64,000 nucleotides of DNA from Nyssa sinensis (lineage: Eukaryota; Streptophyta; Magnoliopsida; Cornales; Nyssaceae): contig CM018048.1 in the NCBI GenBank assembly GCA_008638375.1, positions 54,847,847 to 54,911,846 on the forward strand. Direction: 5' to 3'. The translations under genes were made by a program, and so were the position numbers. The notes under the pieces were generated by a model. It was not told the DNA's origin. It made no database searches and saw only the letters and a list, made by a program, of their open reading frames with translations. Positions within the stretch are counted from its first letter, which is position 1; every line of letters starts with the position of its first letter. Positions 13,014-25,371 of this stretch are shown here, piece by piece.

Positions 13014-13425
13014 TAATACCCTTACACTTCGCACCAAGTTATTGCCACCGTCTGCCACCACCCTTGGTGGTGGTGGAAAGGCCAACCCCCACAATGCCCC
13101 AAACCACTTGTCTTGATTAGCCAACAACCTTGCCCCGTAGGTGCCGGGGCTCTCTGGACGCATAGCATACCCGCCCAAGCTCAGGAGAGTACCCCCTATA
13201 TATGTCAAAGTAGGAATTCCGGATTGATGGGAGGGGACACAATCATTTGCAAGCCCCAATTTTGTATTTTAAATGACATGACATTGATGTGGCAGTTTAT
13301 TATTGGCAACACTTTGTACCACATTAACTACATGATTTAAAATATTAACAATAATACAGTGCCAAATCAATGCCACGTCGTTGGGATGGAAATTTGGGAT
13401 ACAAATATGGGAAGTGTAGCATTGC
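13014..13425. mobile_element. MITE-like mosaic related to the one at 43.2 kb
   Basis: The right terminus (ttgggatacaaatatgggaa, then gtgtagcatt) and the inner block around 13325-13385 (acatgatttaaaatattaac, then cagtgcca and tcaatgccac) match the MITE at 43179-43343. A possible left terminus (ttacacttc) is at 13022. Between them is about 200 bp of GC-richer DNA with a ccaccacccttggtggtggtgg hairpin near 13056, which the other copy lacks. It lies within the first long 5' UTR intron of the MA3 gene. Confidence 0.5.
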
Positions 13426-14214
13426 TTTAAAGTATTTCCGTTCTTCTAGACACAAGGTAGTGTGACCCTCTTGCATTTTTTCTCACTTGGGTCCCTCTAT
13501 CTTGTGTCTTAAGGGTAAAATGCCATTAGCATTTTCGATAAATAATTGTGGTTTCTCTCATATGAAAATGTGGTGAGATCAGGTTGGTGTTGGACTGTAC
13601 AGTTACTAGGGATGATTTTTTTCCCCTGCATTTTTATTGTCACATTTGGACAAGATGCTCATTGAGCACTGCCTATTGTTTGTTGTAATGCCACATTGGT
13701 TTACTTGTTGTGTTAAAAAGAAATTGTGTTAATTTCAGGAGATTTTTCTTATTTTTAACTAGCGCTGATGATGTCATAAGTGTATTGAGTTGTATTCCAA
13801 AATATACATTCATCACTAGTTTCATTGTATGACAATCTGATAAGTTTAAGGGTTCACATGATGAGATTTCCTATTAGGGATGCTCTTCATGGAATCTTTC
13901 ATTTTAACTGTCTAGTTTTGGAATCTTCATTTCAGGTTGTGTGGTAGGTTGCTCCAGCTAGTTGTGCTATATCAAGAATTTTTCCAACATTTTTTTGTCA
14001 ATAGTTTTGCTATATACCTTCTGATGCAATCAGTTTAAATGATTTTCTGGTTGCCATTCAAGTTTTGAGTGGTTATGATATGGCCTTTTGTACTCTCTCT
14101 CTCTTTGAATTTGGAGCATAATATAAATTGGGATTCTTTTAATCATGTGTTTAAAATTTATGTTGCAGATCACATCTTTTTTCTGATTCTTATTTCCCCT
14201 TTGAGGTTCTTTAG

Positions 14215-14304
14215 TGCTGGAGCACGGTGGATTAAGACATGTCATAGGGTCTAATGCAAATGGTGGAAAGAATGATGTAGTAGAAAGCTTTCTACAGAAT
14301 TACG
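14215..14304 (+). other. Probable second 5' UTR exon of the MA3-domain gene
   Basis: Bounded by the acceptor TTCTTTAG at 14207-14214 and the donor TACG|GTATGT at 14304. It has stops in all frames, consistent with untranslated leader. It lies between the presumed first exon and the exon carrying the start codon. Confidence 0.4.
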
Positions 14305-14453
14305 GTATGTTTAATTATTTAGGGGGAGACACAGAATTTCTGCTCCTTTCAAATTTTAAATATTCTGATAGTGTTCTAGGTATCAGTATAGCAAAGTAAC
14401 GGTATGCCCTGTGGTCTTTGGAACTTTTAAGTTGGCAGTGGAGTTCAGAATCT

Positions 14454-14474
14454 ATGTATGATGGATTTCACTGA
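14454..14474 (+). promoter_or_regulatory. Minimal uORF overlapping the main start
   Basis: An ATG four bases before the main start opens a six-codon frame (MYDGFH) that ends inside the main coding region. Scanning ribosomes meet it first, so it could lower main-frame initiation. Its context is weak, and its role is inferred. Confidence 0.4.
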
Positions 14475-17212
14475 TGGGTACATGTCAAATGAGCATCAGG
14501 AACTACTTCGATCTGCTTCAGAAAGTGCAGATCCATTGTCTGTTTCTGCTTTGCAGATCTCTTCATGCCCAAAGTCTCCGAGATCTCCAAATTCCCCAAG
14601 GTCCCCGAAGGATCATCATGGAAAACAATGCACAAGTAAGGGGAGCCCGCTTAAGAATGGCAGGCATTCACATTCCAGAAGAGATGGCTGTCCTAAAAAA
14701 GGTAATACATTAGTCCGTTTAATCTTGAATCTGAATTACATAACATTGAATTATGCCTTGTTTGAGACCAAAAAGAAAAAATTATTTCTTGTCTAATAAT
14801 AAGATATAAGTGCAATTAAAACCTTTACCTAGAGTATGAGAACTAAGAGAAACTAAGAGAATAGTTCTAGCACATCATGATCAGTCGAAGTCTATTTGCT
14901 ATATCCCTAGGGTTGAGCTGGTCTTGGGAAAAAAAAAAGTCAGGTGTTTAACACACGTCTTTTCTGACCAGTTTGTTTATGGTTACTAGTTAATACATTC
15001 TACATAGTAGTCTCTGTGGATCAAGTGATTTCTGAACTTCACAGACTCAAATGTGGTTTTTAGCTTATCCTTCATAACTAATATTATTATGCAGGTGGTT
15101 CTGGGGGAAAAGGAACCTGGGGTGGGTTACTTGGTACAGATGACAGTTACACAATTGGCCCACATGACCCAAACTACAATAGCAATGAGGTAGTGTTAAT
15201 AGCTCTCAATCTTAATATTTCTTTCTTCTTTCTTGAAACAAATTAAGACCGCTCCGGTTTTTGTTTTCAGGAACACTTGTGTAAGTTATCACCATGAATT
15301 ATCTTATTAAGACAAGAAAACCCTGTTTGATTGTTTATTTTGATCTTTTCAACCCTCTGAAAATATTTGGTTGCAGGAAAATGAACAATTAAGTGAAAGA
15401 AAATTGAGTGCACCATTTGTAGAGTACAAAAAGAAGGCTACAATAATTGTTGAGGAATATTTTGCCACCGACGATGTTGTCTCAACTGCCAATGAATTAA
15501 GAGATCTTGGAATGCCAAGCTATAACTATTATTTTGTAAAGAAGCTTGTTTCTATGGCTATGGATAGACATGACAAAGAGAAAGAAATGGCTGCTATTCT
15601 ATTATCCTCACTTTATGCTGATGTCATTGATCCTCCACAAGTTTATAAAGGGTTCAGTAAATTGTTGGAATCTGCAGATGACTTGATTGTAGATATACCA
15701 GATACAGTTGATGTTCTTGCATTGTTTATTGCTCGAGCTGTGGTTGACGACATACTCCCTCCTGCTTTTTTGACAAAAGAAATGGCCTCACTGCCCAGTG
15801 ATTCAAAGGGGGTTGATGTCATTAGAAGAGCTGAAAAGGGCTACTTATCGGCCCCTCTCCATGCAGAAACCATTGAGCGGCGCTGGGGGGGCAGCAAGAA
15901 CAAAACAGTTGAGAATGTGAAGGGAAGGATAAACAATCTGTTGATAGAGTATGTAGTAAGTGGAGATAAAAAAGAGGCTTGTAGATGCATTAAGGATTTG
16001 AAAGTTCCCTTCTTCCACCATGAGATAGTGAAACAGGCTATTATAATGGCAATGGAAAGGCGGCAAGCTGAATTCCGGCTTTTGGATTTGTTGAAAACAG
16101 CTGCTGAGGAAGGTTTGATTAATTCAAGTCAAATATCAAAGGGATTTGGCCGGATTATTGACACCGTGGATGATTTGTCACTTGACATACCAAATGCAAG
16201 GGGGATATTGCAGTCCTTGATCTCCAAGGCAGCATCAGAGGGGTGGTTGAGTGCCTCATCTTTGAAGTCACTGTCATTAGATCCTAAAAAGCGATCATTA
16301 GAAGATAGTGCTGCCAAGGCCTTCAAGATGAAGGCTCAATCTATTATTCAGGAGTATTTTTTGTCTGGTGATGTTTCAGAGGTAAGTCACTGTCTAGAAT
16401 CAGAGACATGTTCTTATTCGGCTGAATTGAATGCTATATTTATTAAGAAACTGATAACTCTGGCGATGGATCGAAAGAACAGGGAGAAAGAAATGGCTTC
16501 TGTTTTGTTGTCATCTTTGTGTTTTCCAGTTGATGATGTCGTAAATGGCTTCATCATGTTGATAGAATCTGCAGATGACACTGCTCTGGACATTCCAGTT
16601 GTTGTTGAGGATCTCGCAATGTTTTTAGCTAGAGCTGTGGTGGATGAAGTCCTTGCTCCACTGCACATGGAAGATATTGGGAGCCAGTTTTTTGGGCCAG
16701 ATTCGATTGGGAACAAAGTACTTCAAATGGCAAAGTCATTGCTAAAGGCTCGACTTTCTGGGGAGCGGATATTAAGGTGTTGGGGTGGCGGAGGAAGCAG
16801 CAGGAATGGATGGGCAATTGAGGATGTCAAGGACAAGATTGGAAAGCTTCTAGAGGAGTTCGAGTCTGGAGGGGGTATTAGGGAAGCTTGTCGCTGCATA
16901 AAGGAGTTGGGCATGCCATTCTTCCACCATGAGGTTGTTAAGAAATCATTGGTGATAGTTATGGAGAAGAAGAACGAAAGATTGTGGGGTTTGCTTAGAG
17001 AGTGTTTTAGCACAGGACTCGTAACCATGAATCAGATGATGAAAGGTTTTGGAAGAGTGGCAGAATCCCTTGATGACCTGGCTTTGGATGTGCCTGATGC
17101 TATGAAACAATTTATACATTATGTTGAACGGGCCAAAACTGAAGGCTGGTTGGATTCATCATTTTGTTTCAACAGCTCAGGACATGCGGTAGAGAATGGT
17201 TCTTGTTTATGA
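14458..17212 (+). CDS. MA3 domain-containing translation regulatory factor (MRF/ECIP1 type)
   Basis: CDS join(14458..14701, 15095..15189, 15377..17212), 724 aa, close to the roughly 700 aa of Arabidopsis MRF1-4. The start is the first of two Met codons (MMDFTDGYMSNEHQELLRSA), as in the family. The N-terminus has an SP-rich patch (CPKSPRSPNSPRSPKD, residues 37-52) and then GTWGGLLGTDD. The single large exon encodes four MA3 (eIF4G/PDCD4-like) domains at about residues 128-245, 290-410, 430-545 and 590-705, each with a recognisable GF...ESADDL/D...DIP core (for example KGFSKLLESADDL and KGFGRIAES-type repeats). In Arabidopsis these proteins bind eIF4A and tune translation under energy limitation through TOR/S6K signalling. 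The frame is intact with normal splice sites. Which MRF it corresponds to is not resolved. Confidence 0.94.
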
Positions 17213-17219
17213 TTCTGAG

Positions 17220-19354
17220 GTAGGTTCTGCTTTCTGTCTGCTTGTTCAAAATTACACTTGCACACACGCATTCATAATGATAAGAAATTATAGTTTGAGA
17301 CTTTGGATATATTCAAATTAATGAGAACATTGGAAATAAAAGAAAAAGAATTGCTCCCGGTATACTAAGGAAGTCAATCAAAGGTAGATCTAATAAGTTC
17401 ACTAAGAAATTAATTTTTTAATTGAAGAAACCTCATGTTCAAACTAAGTAAAACATCATAAATGCAGATTGCAAAATTTTAAATTGGTAAATAAAAAACT
17501 CGTAAAAAAATCAATTGAAGTTTCCAATGGAATGAGACCCATGTACCCCTTAAAACTGAAGAAAAGAAATAATACAAGAAAATTAATTTTGTTAACCTTT
17601 AACTCCTTGAATTGTCAGATTAATTATTTTTAATCATTATATACCATTACTCTATTACAAAGAAGATACCTAAGATATGTAATCATCAAATATTCATTAA
17701 AAATCTTCTTTTTCTCAATATTTGAGATATTTTGTTAAAAATTCAATAAACAACTTTGTTATCTCTAAAAAGTTATCCTTTCAGCCAACATGGTTGATTT
17801 GTCCAATTGATATCCAAATGATTGCTCATTGTTGAGTTGAACTGTTGAAGCAACACATAGCTTTGGCCTTTGGAGTCTCTTGCAAGTTTCATTCTTAAAT
17901 GGGGCCATGACCTTTTGCATCACCTAGAAAGTAAGAAAAAAGGTAAAAACGAAAGAACAGTACCATTGAAAATTTAGAAATGGAGGTGCTTATTATTGAT
18001 TATACTGATAATGGCTGTTTTTGCACCGTAGGTCCTGCTACTAGTTTGCGATGGGAAATTAAGTTCACAAGCTAAATATTTTTTTTGTTATCAGCACAAA
18101 ATTTAAGGATTCTGTATGAGGGTAAAATAGAAGAATCAATGATACGAGGAAGAATGAATAAAATTACTACAAAAAGAAACTTTCATGGTTTACCGACAAA
18201 TGGGTTATGGTTAGGTCCAATCTGGCTGGCAGAAATTAAAGATTAAGTGGTAATTCCAAGGCAATTAAGATGACTGCCAATCTCTATAAATACATGACAA
18301 ACCTATCTTCTGGCTCCACAGAACTTTCTACTGTTCCTCCTGCTATCATTACTCGTTACACATTTCTCTTGCTAATAAACTTCTCAATACGTGCTTTTAG
18401 TAAATTGGTGCCTTCCTAGACTTCTTCTTCAAAAATAGAATATTTTTTCTTTTAAACAAGAAAACACAGGTCGGTGATTTTGTCCACCATACAATTAAAC
18501 TAAGCTTTTATAATGTAAGATTTTGTAAGAAAGCTTTTACAAAAATGCCATAGTAAAAGATGATCATAAGATTTAATGAACAGGACTAAGACTCGGATAA
18601 GCTGGAGACATGCCCATCTGTCAATATTTGGCATGTACAATATTTTATTTTTGCCCCCTATATTCTTCTTTTATTTCTATATCAATGGACCAATGACAAA
18701 TGTTTTTTTTTTTTTGGTTGCATTTCTTTCATACAATTTTATTGAAAATACTTATCATTCTTCTTTGAGATAATTCAAATGTCTTTGAATGTTTATGTCC
18801 TTGATTACATGAATTTTCACATGTTCTCAGCTACTCAAATAAACTGATCTGGAGCTTGTTGATCTGTTACGAATACTTTAAACCATCAATACTGATATAA
18901 TCAATAATTTTTGTAAGTTAAATTCTTAGCACTTGGTAAAAATTTGGTTAACAAAACAAACAGTTCATGAATAATGTTAATAATAATTGATGGCACCTTG
19001 TTGGCTGGAAATCCTGAATTGATATGGGTTAATTTGGCACTATACCCATTTAAGTTGTAACCACAAATGTTACCTGACTTGTAGGCCTATGGATTATAGT
19101 GGTTGGTCAAAGATTGATTTATTATTTAGCTGTTGATACATTAGTTTTTCTTTTTCACACTCTATATTGTTGGATGAGTCTGACATTTCTCAACTTACAT
19201 GTGAAAATTCAGTCAGGAAAAAAAGCTTTGTCAAAATTTAGTTATATGCAGAAAAAGTAGATATTGATGGGCAGCTGCAACCATGAAGAATATTTCTATA
19301 TCTATCTATTAATCTTTTTGTTTTCCTATTTTTTATTTATGTATTTCCATGCAG
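17220..19354 (+). other. Intron in the 3' UTR of the MA3-domain gene
   Basis: Seven bases after the stop codon is a donor (CTGAG|GTAGGT, at 17220). The next good acceptor, CATGCAG, ends at 19354. The segment from 17323 on is also the left part of the 9.2-kb tandem duplication. It contains a plus-strand TATA-like site (CTATAAATA near 18283) and a short minus-strand open stretch near 17785-17920 that is frameshifted in copy B, so I do not call a gene. Confidence 0.6.
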
Positions 19355-19705
19355 GTTCTGTTCTTTAATCTTCATTTCTGCATGACTACATCATCAAAGG
19401 ATCTATTTCAGTAGTTTGCCCTTCATGTGGATGGTCTGAAGATCAATGCAAATTCTGTCTTCTGTTGTGGTAGAGAATATATCCAGGTTTGCTTCCCATT
19501 GCCAAGTTAAGCAAGGGTGTATGAGCTCCGTATTTTAAGTGGGATGGTTCAAACGACGGGGCCTTAAGTTTGCCATACTGATAATTTTGCAGTAGAGTAT
19601 TTCTTTACAGTTCAGTCTGAAGTAGTCTTAACTTTTTAATTTGGTTATCTAGTGATGAGGATATGTTTGATAAGTGTCAATAAATGAATTTGAAAGCTGC
19701 ACTCA
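19355..19705 (+). other. Last 3' UTR exon of the MA3-domain gene
   Basis: Follows the acceptor ...TTTCCATGCAG. AATAAA at 19679-19684 would serve as polyadenylation signal, so the transcript should end near 19700. The sequence has no coding frame. A near-identical copy is at 28908-29260. Confidence 0.5.
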
Positions 19706-19814
19706 TGCATTGATACTGTTCCTAAACAAATAACTTATATTATGATTAGTTAGGTAAATTGCATTGGAATTCTTCTTGTTTTTATTTTTACGTTACAAGG
19801 AAGTTGGGACCGGT

Positions 19815-20096
19815 TTACAGCCACAACAGTGATGTACTGGTATTGGCTAAAGCTTTAAACTTTAACCCACCCGGGCGTAGCGTAGCTGGTAGGAGGGAGG
19901 GTCTCGGGATGTTGATTAGGTTGAATGACCTGGGTTCAAGCCTCTTTTGAAGTGCAAGTTTGCGAATTACCTGATGCGTATGATTAGTGGGTGATTGCGC
20001 ACATCTGGGGTTTACCTTCTAGGGCTATGGGCCAAAGGTTTATGCCTTAGGGGGGATCCACGTCATAAAAAAAAAAGAAAGAAAGTTGGGACCGGT
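19815..20096 (+). mobile_element. tRNA-derived SINE with 14-bp target duplication
   Basis: Present in copy A and absent from the matching site in copy B (29349-29370). It is flanked by the direct repeat aagttgggaccggt (19801-19814 and 20083-20096; B has it once). The body has a pol III A-box-like element (tagcgtagctggtagga), a B-box-like element (gggttcaagcctc, 19932-19944) and an A-rich tail (about 20066-20083). About 55 bp precede the A-box, more than usual, so the element may have a 5' extension. Confidence 0.85.
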
Positions 20097-21917
20097 GTGT
20101 ACAAAGTCTTTAAATTCTCATCCTTTCAACTATATAAATTCTCATCTGTTCTTTCCAAAGGATTTATTCAATCTTTCATTCAAACCAATGGTATCTAACA
20201 GAATAATATCATTCACATCAAAGGGAAAACATCACATACGCAATTTAACCATTAATTTTGCAATTATAACATCATCACAATCATTCAAACATTTTATTAA
20301 ACACTTGGTAGACATATAAACTTCTAACAAGTTTATGAATAATAAGTAAATAATTTTTGAACATTTAAGTAAAAAAATTTTAAGCCGAGACCATGCCTCG
20401 AATACATATGTCAACATTCTAGACAAGATATTTCATGGGTTAAACATATAATATTCATCTACAAATCCATTTAGTAATTTACATAATTTTTTCTACACAC
20501 TTTTCATATAACATGGTCCATAGAGATGCCATAATATGCATGTTTTCTCCCTAACATTCATCTTTCACCTAGGTTAGAAGTACTACCTCAAAACAAGTGT
20601 GTATTTGTGTGTAGAGAGAGAGATTCCAATTTCAAGCCTCAATCTTTGCTTTCAAAATCTAAGAAATGATTTACACTGTTTGTTTCACTCAACCAAGTTA
20701 TATCCACAAGGAAATGCAAGAAATTTGAAAAGTAAATGAAAAGCATCAAATTTGACTTTTTGTTCTGGAAGAAATATTGAAATTTTAGCTTTTCAATCAA
20801 CAGAAATCTTCCTAAGCTTGGACTTTGTACTAGAAAGTATGTGCCTATCTTAAGATTCCGTAGAATCCATCAATCTCTAAGAACCCTAATTTTTCTCCCT
20901 TGGCTTGAGAGAGTTTGGAGAAGAAGAAAAATGGGATTTGGGCACAAATTTCTTTTCAGCTCGCAACTTAAAAGTGTTATGTCGTACGCTCAATCGAACG
21001 AACAAGGTTTTCGTTCGAACGAGTATCAAACAGAGATCACACCAAATTTTTTTTTTCTGATTTCTACAGTTCAAGTTTTTTACTTTTTCAATTTATTCCA
21101 CATATATTATCACACTCCATATTATATTGTTTAAATTTTTTTCATCATAATATTATGTTCGTGAAGTTTATTATCATGCAAAACTAACATTATCCTTTTA
21201 TTTATTCTCCAATTTTATGAAACTTTACAGCTTTAACAAAAAGGCATTTTTTCCTTTAAGTTGACTAAAATATAAGAAAATGTTACGTTAATTTGAAGTA
21301 ACCATTCCTATGCTACAAACACAACTGTTCCAACCAATTGTAATTGTAGAATTCTAATTTCACCTGATCAAATTGTGATATTGTTCGGTCAATACTACAC
21401 AACTAAACTAAACTTCGAGTGTAGTTAACTCTTTATAATCCCCAACTAATTGACCAAGTATTACTGTTGAATATTTGATTAACAAAATTTTCTATATTTA
21501 TATATTTTTCTTCTTTTGGCTATAAGTTATTATTTGGAGGTGAAAGCTGTAGAAACAAGGCTGAAAATGGTGGCTATGGAGCGAGAAGTATATTTCACGG
21601 CTGTCCTGCCTTCAAGCTAGAGAAGCTATAAAACCATCAGTGTAAAGTTTAAGGGCATTTTTAAAACTAAAAGTTGTATATTTTTTGTCTAATTATTTAA
21701 TTGGCAGGGTTATACTTTTATTACTATAAACCTTTTGGAGTTTTATTTACTATATCATATAGATAAAAATGAACAAAGGGAGAAAATCTCAAGTCTAAAT
21801 TTTGACATAAGAAGGAAATAGTAAAAAGAAAAAGGTTGACCATGACTTATTTAGGTTGTCTAAACATTTAAATTTAAACCCAAAGCTAGGAGGCTTTTAA
21901 ATGTTGACATATGAGGT
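20097..21917. other. Intergenic DNA, copy A
   Basis: AT-rich DNA shared with copy B at 29360-31660. No gene is supported. Near 20985-21030 is a pair of CGAACGAA/TTCGTTCGAACGA motifs in about 75 bp absent from copy B. The motif is also abundant in the copia LTRs at 50.1 and 59.5 kb. Confidence 0.6.
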
Positions 21918-23486
21918 TCAATGCTTCATGTCGTTTGGGTCGTTGGGAAAATATCCATTAAACCCAAAACCTTTGAAAGTAGAGTCTGTTGCTGGAGGTG
22001 GCCTATGATTTTGAATAGGGTTTGGGCCGTTTGGAACATCATGAAAAGACCCAAAACCTTTTGTTGTAAATTTCCATGGATTAGATTGCACTGAAGTCTC
22101 TTCAAGATTTCGATCAATTGAAGACGAGTCCGTTGCTGGAGGTGGCCTATGATTTTGAATAGGGTTTGGGCCATTTGGAACATCATGAAAAGATCCAAAA
22201 CCTCTTGTTGTAAATTTCCATGGATTAGATTGCACTGAGTCTCTTCAAGATTTCGATCAATTGAAGACGAGTCCATTGCTGGAGGTGGCCTATGATTTTG
22301 AATAGGGTTTGGGCCATTTGGAACATCATGAAAAGATCCAAAACCTCTTGTTGTAAATTTCCATGGATTAGATTGCACTGAAGTCTCTTCAAGATTTCGA
22401 TCAATTGAAGACGAGTCCGTTGCTGGAGGTGGCCTATGATTTTGAATAGGGTTTGGGCCGTTTGGAACATCATGAAATGACCCAAAACCTTTTGTTGTAA
22501 ATTTTCATGAATTAGATTGCACTGATGTCTCTTCAAGATTTTGATCAATTGAAGACGAGTCCGTTGCTGGAGGTGGCCTATGATTTTGAATAGGGTTTGG
22601 GCCATTTGGAACATCATGAAATGACCCAAAGCCTCTTGTTGTAAATTTCCATGGATTAGATTGCACTGAAGTCTCTTCAAGATTTCGATCAATTGAAGAC
22701 GAATCCATTGCTGGAGGTAGCCTATGATTTTGAATAGGGTTTGGGCCGTTTGGAACATCATGAAAAGACCCAAAACCTCTTGTTGTAAATTTCCATGGAT
22801 TAGATTGCACTGAAGTCTCTTCAAGATTTCGATAAATTGAAGACGAGTCCGTTGCTGGAGGTGGCCTATGATTTTGAATAGGGTTTGGGCCGTTTGGAAC
22901 ATCATGAAAAGATCCAAAACCTCTTGTTGTAAATTTTCATGGATTAGATTGCACTGAAGTCTCTTCAAGATTTCGACCAATTGAAGACGTCTGTTGCTGG
23001 AGGTGGCCTATGATTTTGAATAGGGTTTGGGCCATTGGGAACATCATGAAAAGACCTGAAATGTTGTGTAAAACCAAAATCTCTTGTTATAAATTTCCTT
23101 AGATTAGATTGCATTGTAGGTTGTTTATTTGGGTCAATTGAGACAAACCTTTTTATATATGATGAGTCCATTGTCGGAGGTAGCGCCCTGTCATTGTTAG
23201 ATGGGGTTGGGCCGCTGGAAACATTGTGAAATGACCCAAAACCTCTCATTGTAGATTTCCTCAAATTTTGTTGTGCCAAAGGCTCTCCAAGATTTGGAAG
23301 CTTTTTGACCCCAACATTCTTCAATGCAAGTGGGTGAAAATTTGCAGCCACAGGAGATTCAACTTTATTTGGGCCTGAATGGACAAGCCTTGTGACCTTA
23401 TACTCTAGTGAATCATAATGACCTGCAATGAAAGACGAAAATAGAAGAGTGATTGGAACAAGTAAATATATTTTGGCAAACTTCAT
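21918..23486 (-). pseudogene. Multi-CLE-domain precursor gene, copy A (broken)
   Basis: Starts MKFAKIYLLVPITLLF at 23486, a signal peptide followed by GHYDSLEYKVTRLVHSG as in the intact copy B gene. It would encode one degenerate CLE motif (HNVSSGPTPSNN) and eight HDVPNGPNPIQN units, spaced mostly 48 codons apart, ending NDPNDMKH. Three lesions break it: a 2-bp deletion near 22988 that ends the first frame at 22965 after one good unit; a Trp-to-stop change at 22505-22507; and a 1-bp deletion near 22237. The frame present after the last lesion is open to the normal stop at 21918. From the normal start the product would be only 173 aa, but it still carries a signal peptide and one intact CLE dodecapeptide, so residual function is possible. 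Confidence 0.9.
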
Positions 23487-23553
23487 TGTTTTACACTTCC
23501 TCTCTAACTTGAAAAAATTTCTTTTGATGTAATTTCAATTGCATAACGTCTTC

Positions 23554-23560
23554 TTATATA
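23554..23560 (-). promoter_or_regulatory. TATA box of CLE copy A
   Basis: TATATAAGAAGA on the minus strand about 70 bp before the ATG. It sits at the same place in the other CLE loci (33304-33310, 38251-38258, 40814-40820). Confidence 0.7.
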
Positions 23561-23569
23561 ATATATGCA

Positions 23570-24792
23570 AAGGGTTTCTCATTCATTACAAGAATATATG
23601 AACTCCATATTTGATAAGATAATAATTTGTGGAGATAGGACATTTATATCACATCTTTTGGATGCCAATAAGTGAATCAATTGAGATATTCTCTTAGATT
23701 GAGTTAGAGGATGAGGGCGACCAAAATTAACTTTGATAATTTTAATTAAAAAAGATAAGGTAAATTACATTTTTTACCCTGATTTTCACTTTAGTCCCTA
23801 TCATTTCAATTTTGTCAATTTTACCCTCTAATTTTTAGTCCCATTTCAATTTCATCATTTCGTCACAATTGCCCTTTTAATGTGAACGGGAAAGACCATG
23901 CGCGAGGCACATAAAAATTTAAAGAAATTATTTTTCCATCCACATTAAACAATCAATTGTAACGGAATGATGAGATTGAAATAGGGTTAATAATTGGAGG
24001 GTGAAATTAGCAAACTTGAAAGCATATGGACTAAAGTGAAATTCAAGATAAAATTTAAGGGTGAAAAGTGTAATTTATCCAAAAAGATATGACAATGTGT
24101 AGTCTAACTGAGAGAATGATTTTAATTAAAAAAGAATGACAAGACAAATTTTATGTAGCCAACCCTAATTAAGTTATTAGTTTCTCCTTCGTTGCTTATT
24201 TACCCGAAAAAAATTGTTTCTCTTTGATTTGTTTCTAAGTTGGTACTCTATTGATTGAAAATCTCCAAACCATTGCACCCTGGGGTTAACCCGGTTCAAA
24301 CTTCTGAACCTTTTTTCTACTTTGTATATGCTTGTGCTCAATTGAACATTGTTAAATATGAACTTTAGTGAATATATATTTTATGTAATTGAAAATTAAA
24401 AAGTTAAAAAAGGGTAGTCAATCAAGTAGAGTTGCAGCCATCAAGCAATGAGTTTTGATATTAACCAGAAGAGAGAAAAAAAAAAAAAAAACCTCCTCGT
24501 GTCAATTAGTCAAAATTTTGGGGATCCTTTCCAAATTTTTAATACTTTTTGTATACTCTAATATACTATATTGATGACAATGATACTATAAGATCATCAA
24601 GGATTTTATTTCATATGTATTTATTGATATAAATCTTGCTACCTCATAGTCTAAAGAAGAAATACATGAGTGAAATATTTATATATGCATGTATAATTAT
24701 ACAAATTTACCTTTTCCACTATATTTTATCCATAAATACGTAAGTACAAGCAATTGGCGACCATGTGTTTATGAATATGGGTTTCATTAACT

Positions 24793-24828
<36 letters not shown>

Positions 24829-25365
24829 AATAAACATAAATTGAATGAGAAAAAATAAGTAGGACCCACATATATTTATTGATATGGGTTCTACTCTCTT
24901 TTGTCTATGCATGGGCAGGAAAATACAATAAAAAGCAGGTTTCTTACCTAGAAATACTAGTAAGTAGGAATGCATGTGACATTTTGTTTGTGTTTTTTAT
25001 ATTATCGTTTGGCCAATTTCAAACAAATAGATGAATAGAAAGTATATTTCATGATTGTATTGCCTTCAAGTTAGAGAAGCCTTAAAACCCATTATATTAA
25101 AAGTTTAAGGGCACTTTCAAAATTAAAAGTTATATATATATATATATATATATTTATTTATTGGGCAGGGTGTTATATTTCTATTACTGTACGTAAATTT
25201 ATTGTAGTTTTATTCATTAAATCACAAAGATAAAAGATAACTAGTGGGAGCAAAATTGCAAGTCTACCTCTTGACATATGAATGAAAAAGGATAAAGAAA
25301 AGCATTGTGCATGACTTATTTAGGTTGTCTAGAATTTTCAATTTAAACCAAATGGCAGGAGGCTT
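23570..25365. other. Intergenic DNA with TA microsatellites, copy A
   Basis: No coding region. TA repeats are at about 24795-24825 and 25133-25153. The equivalent in copy B is 33310-35110 with slightly different repeat lengths. Confidence 0.6.
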
Positions 25366-25371
25366 TTGCAC

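Noticed and set aside
17785..17930. Minus-strand open stretch (MQKVMAPFKNETCKRLQ...) within the 3' UTR intron
   Set aside because: Copy B has a 1-bp insertion in it, there is no convincing start or partner exon, and no domain.
22225..22980. 251-codon minus-strand frame starting MVEILKRLQCNLIHENL
   Set aside because: Alternative frame of the multi-CLE repeats in copy A, entered after the 2-bp deletion. It has no signal peptide and no CLE motif.
24787..24975. Short minus-strand frame rich in YIYIYI
   Set aside because: Translation of a TA microsatellite.
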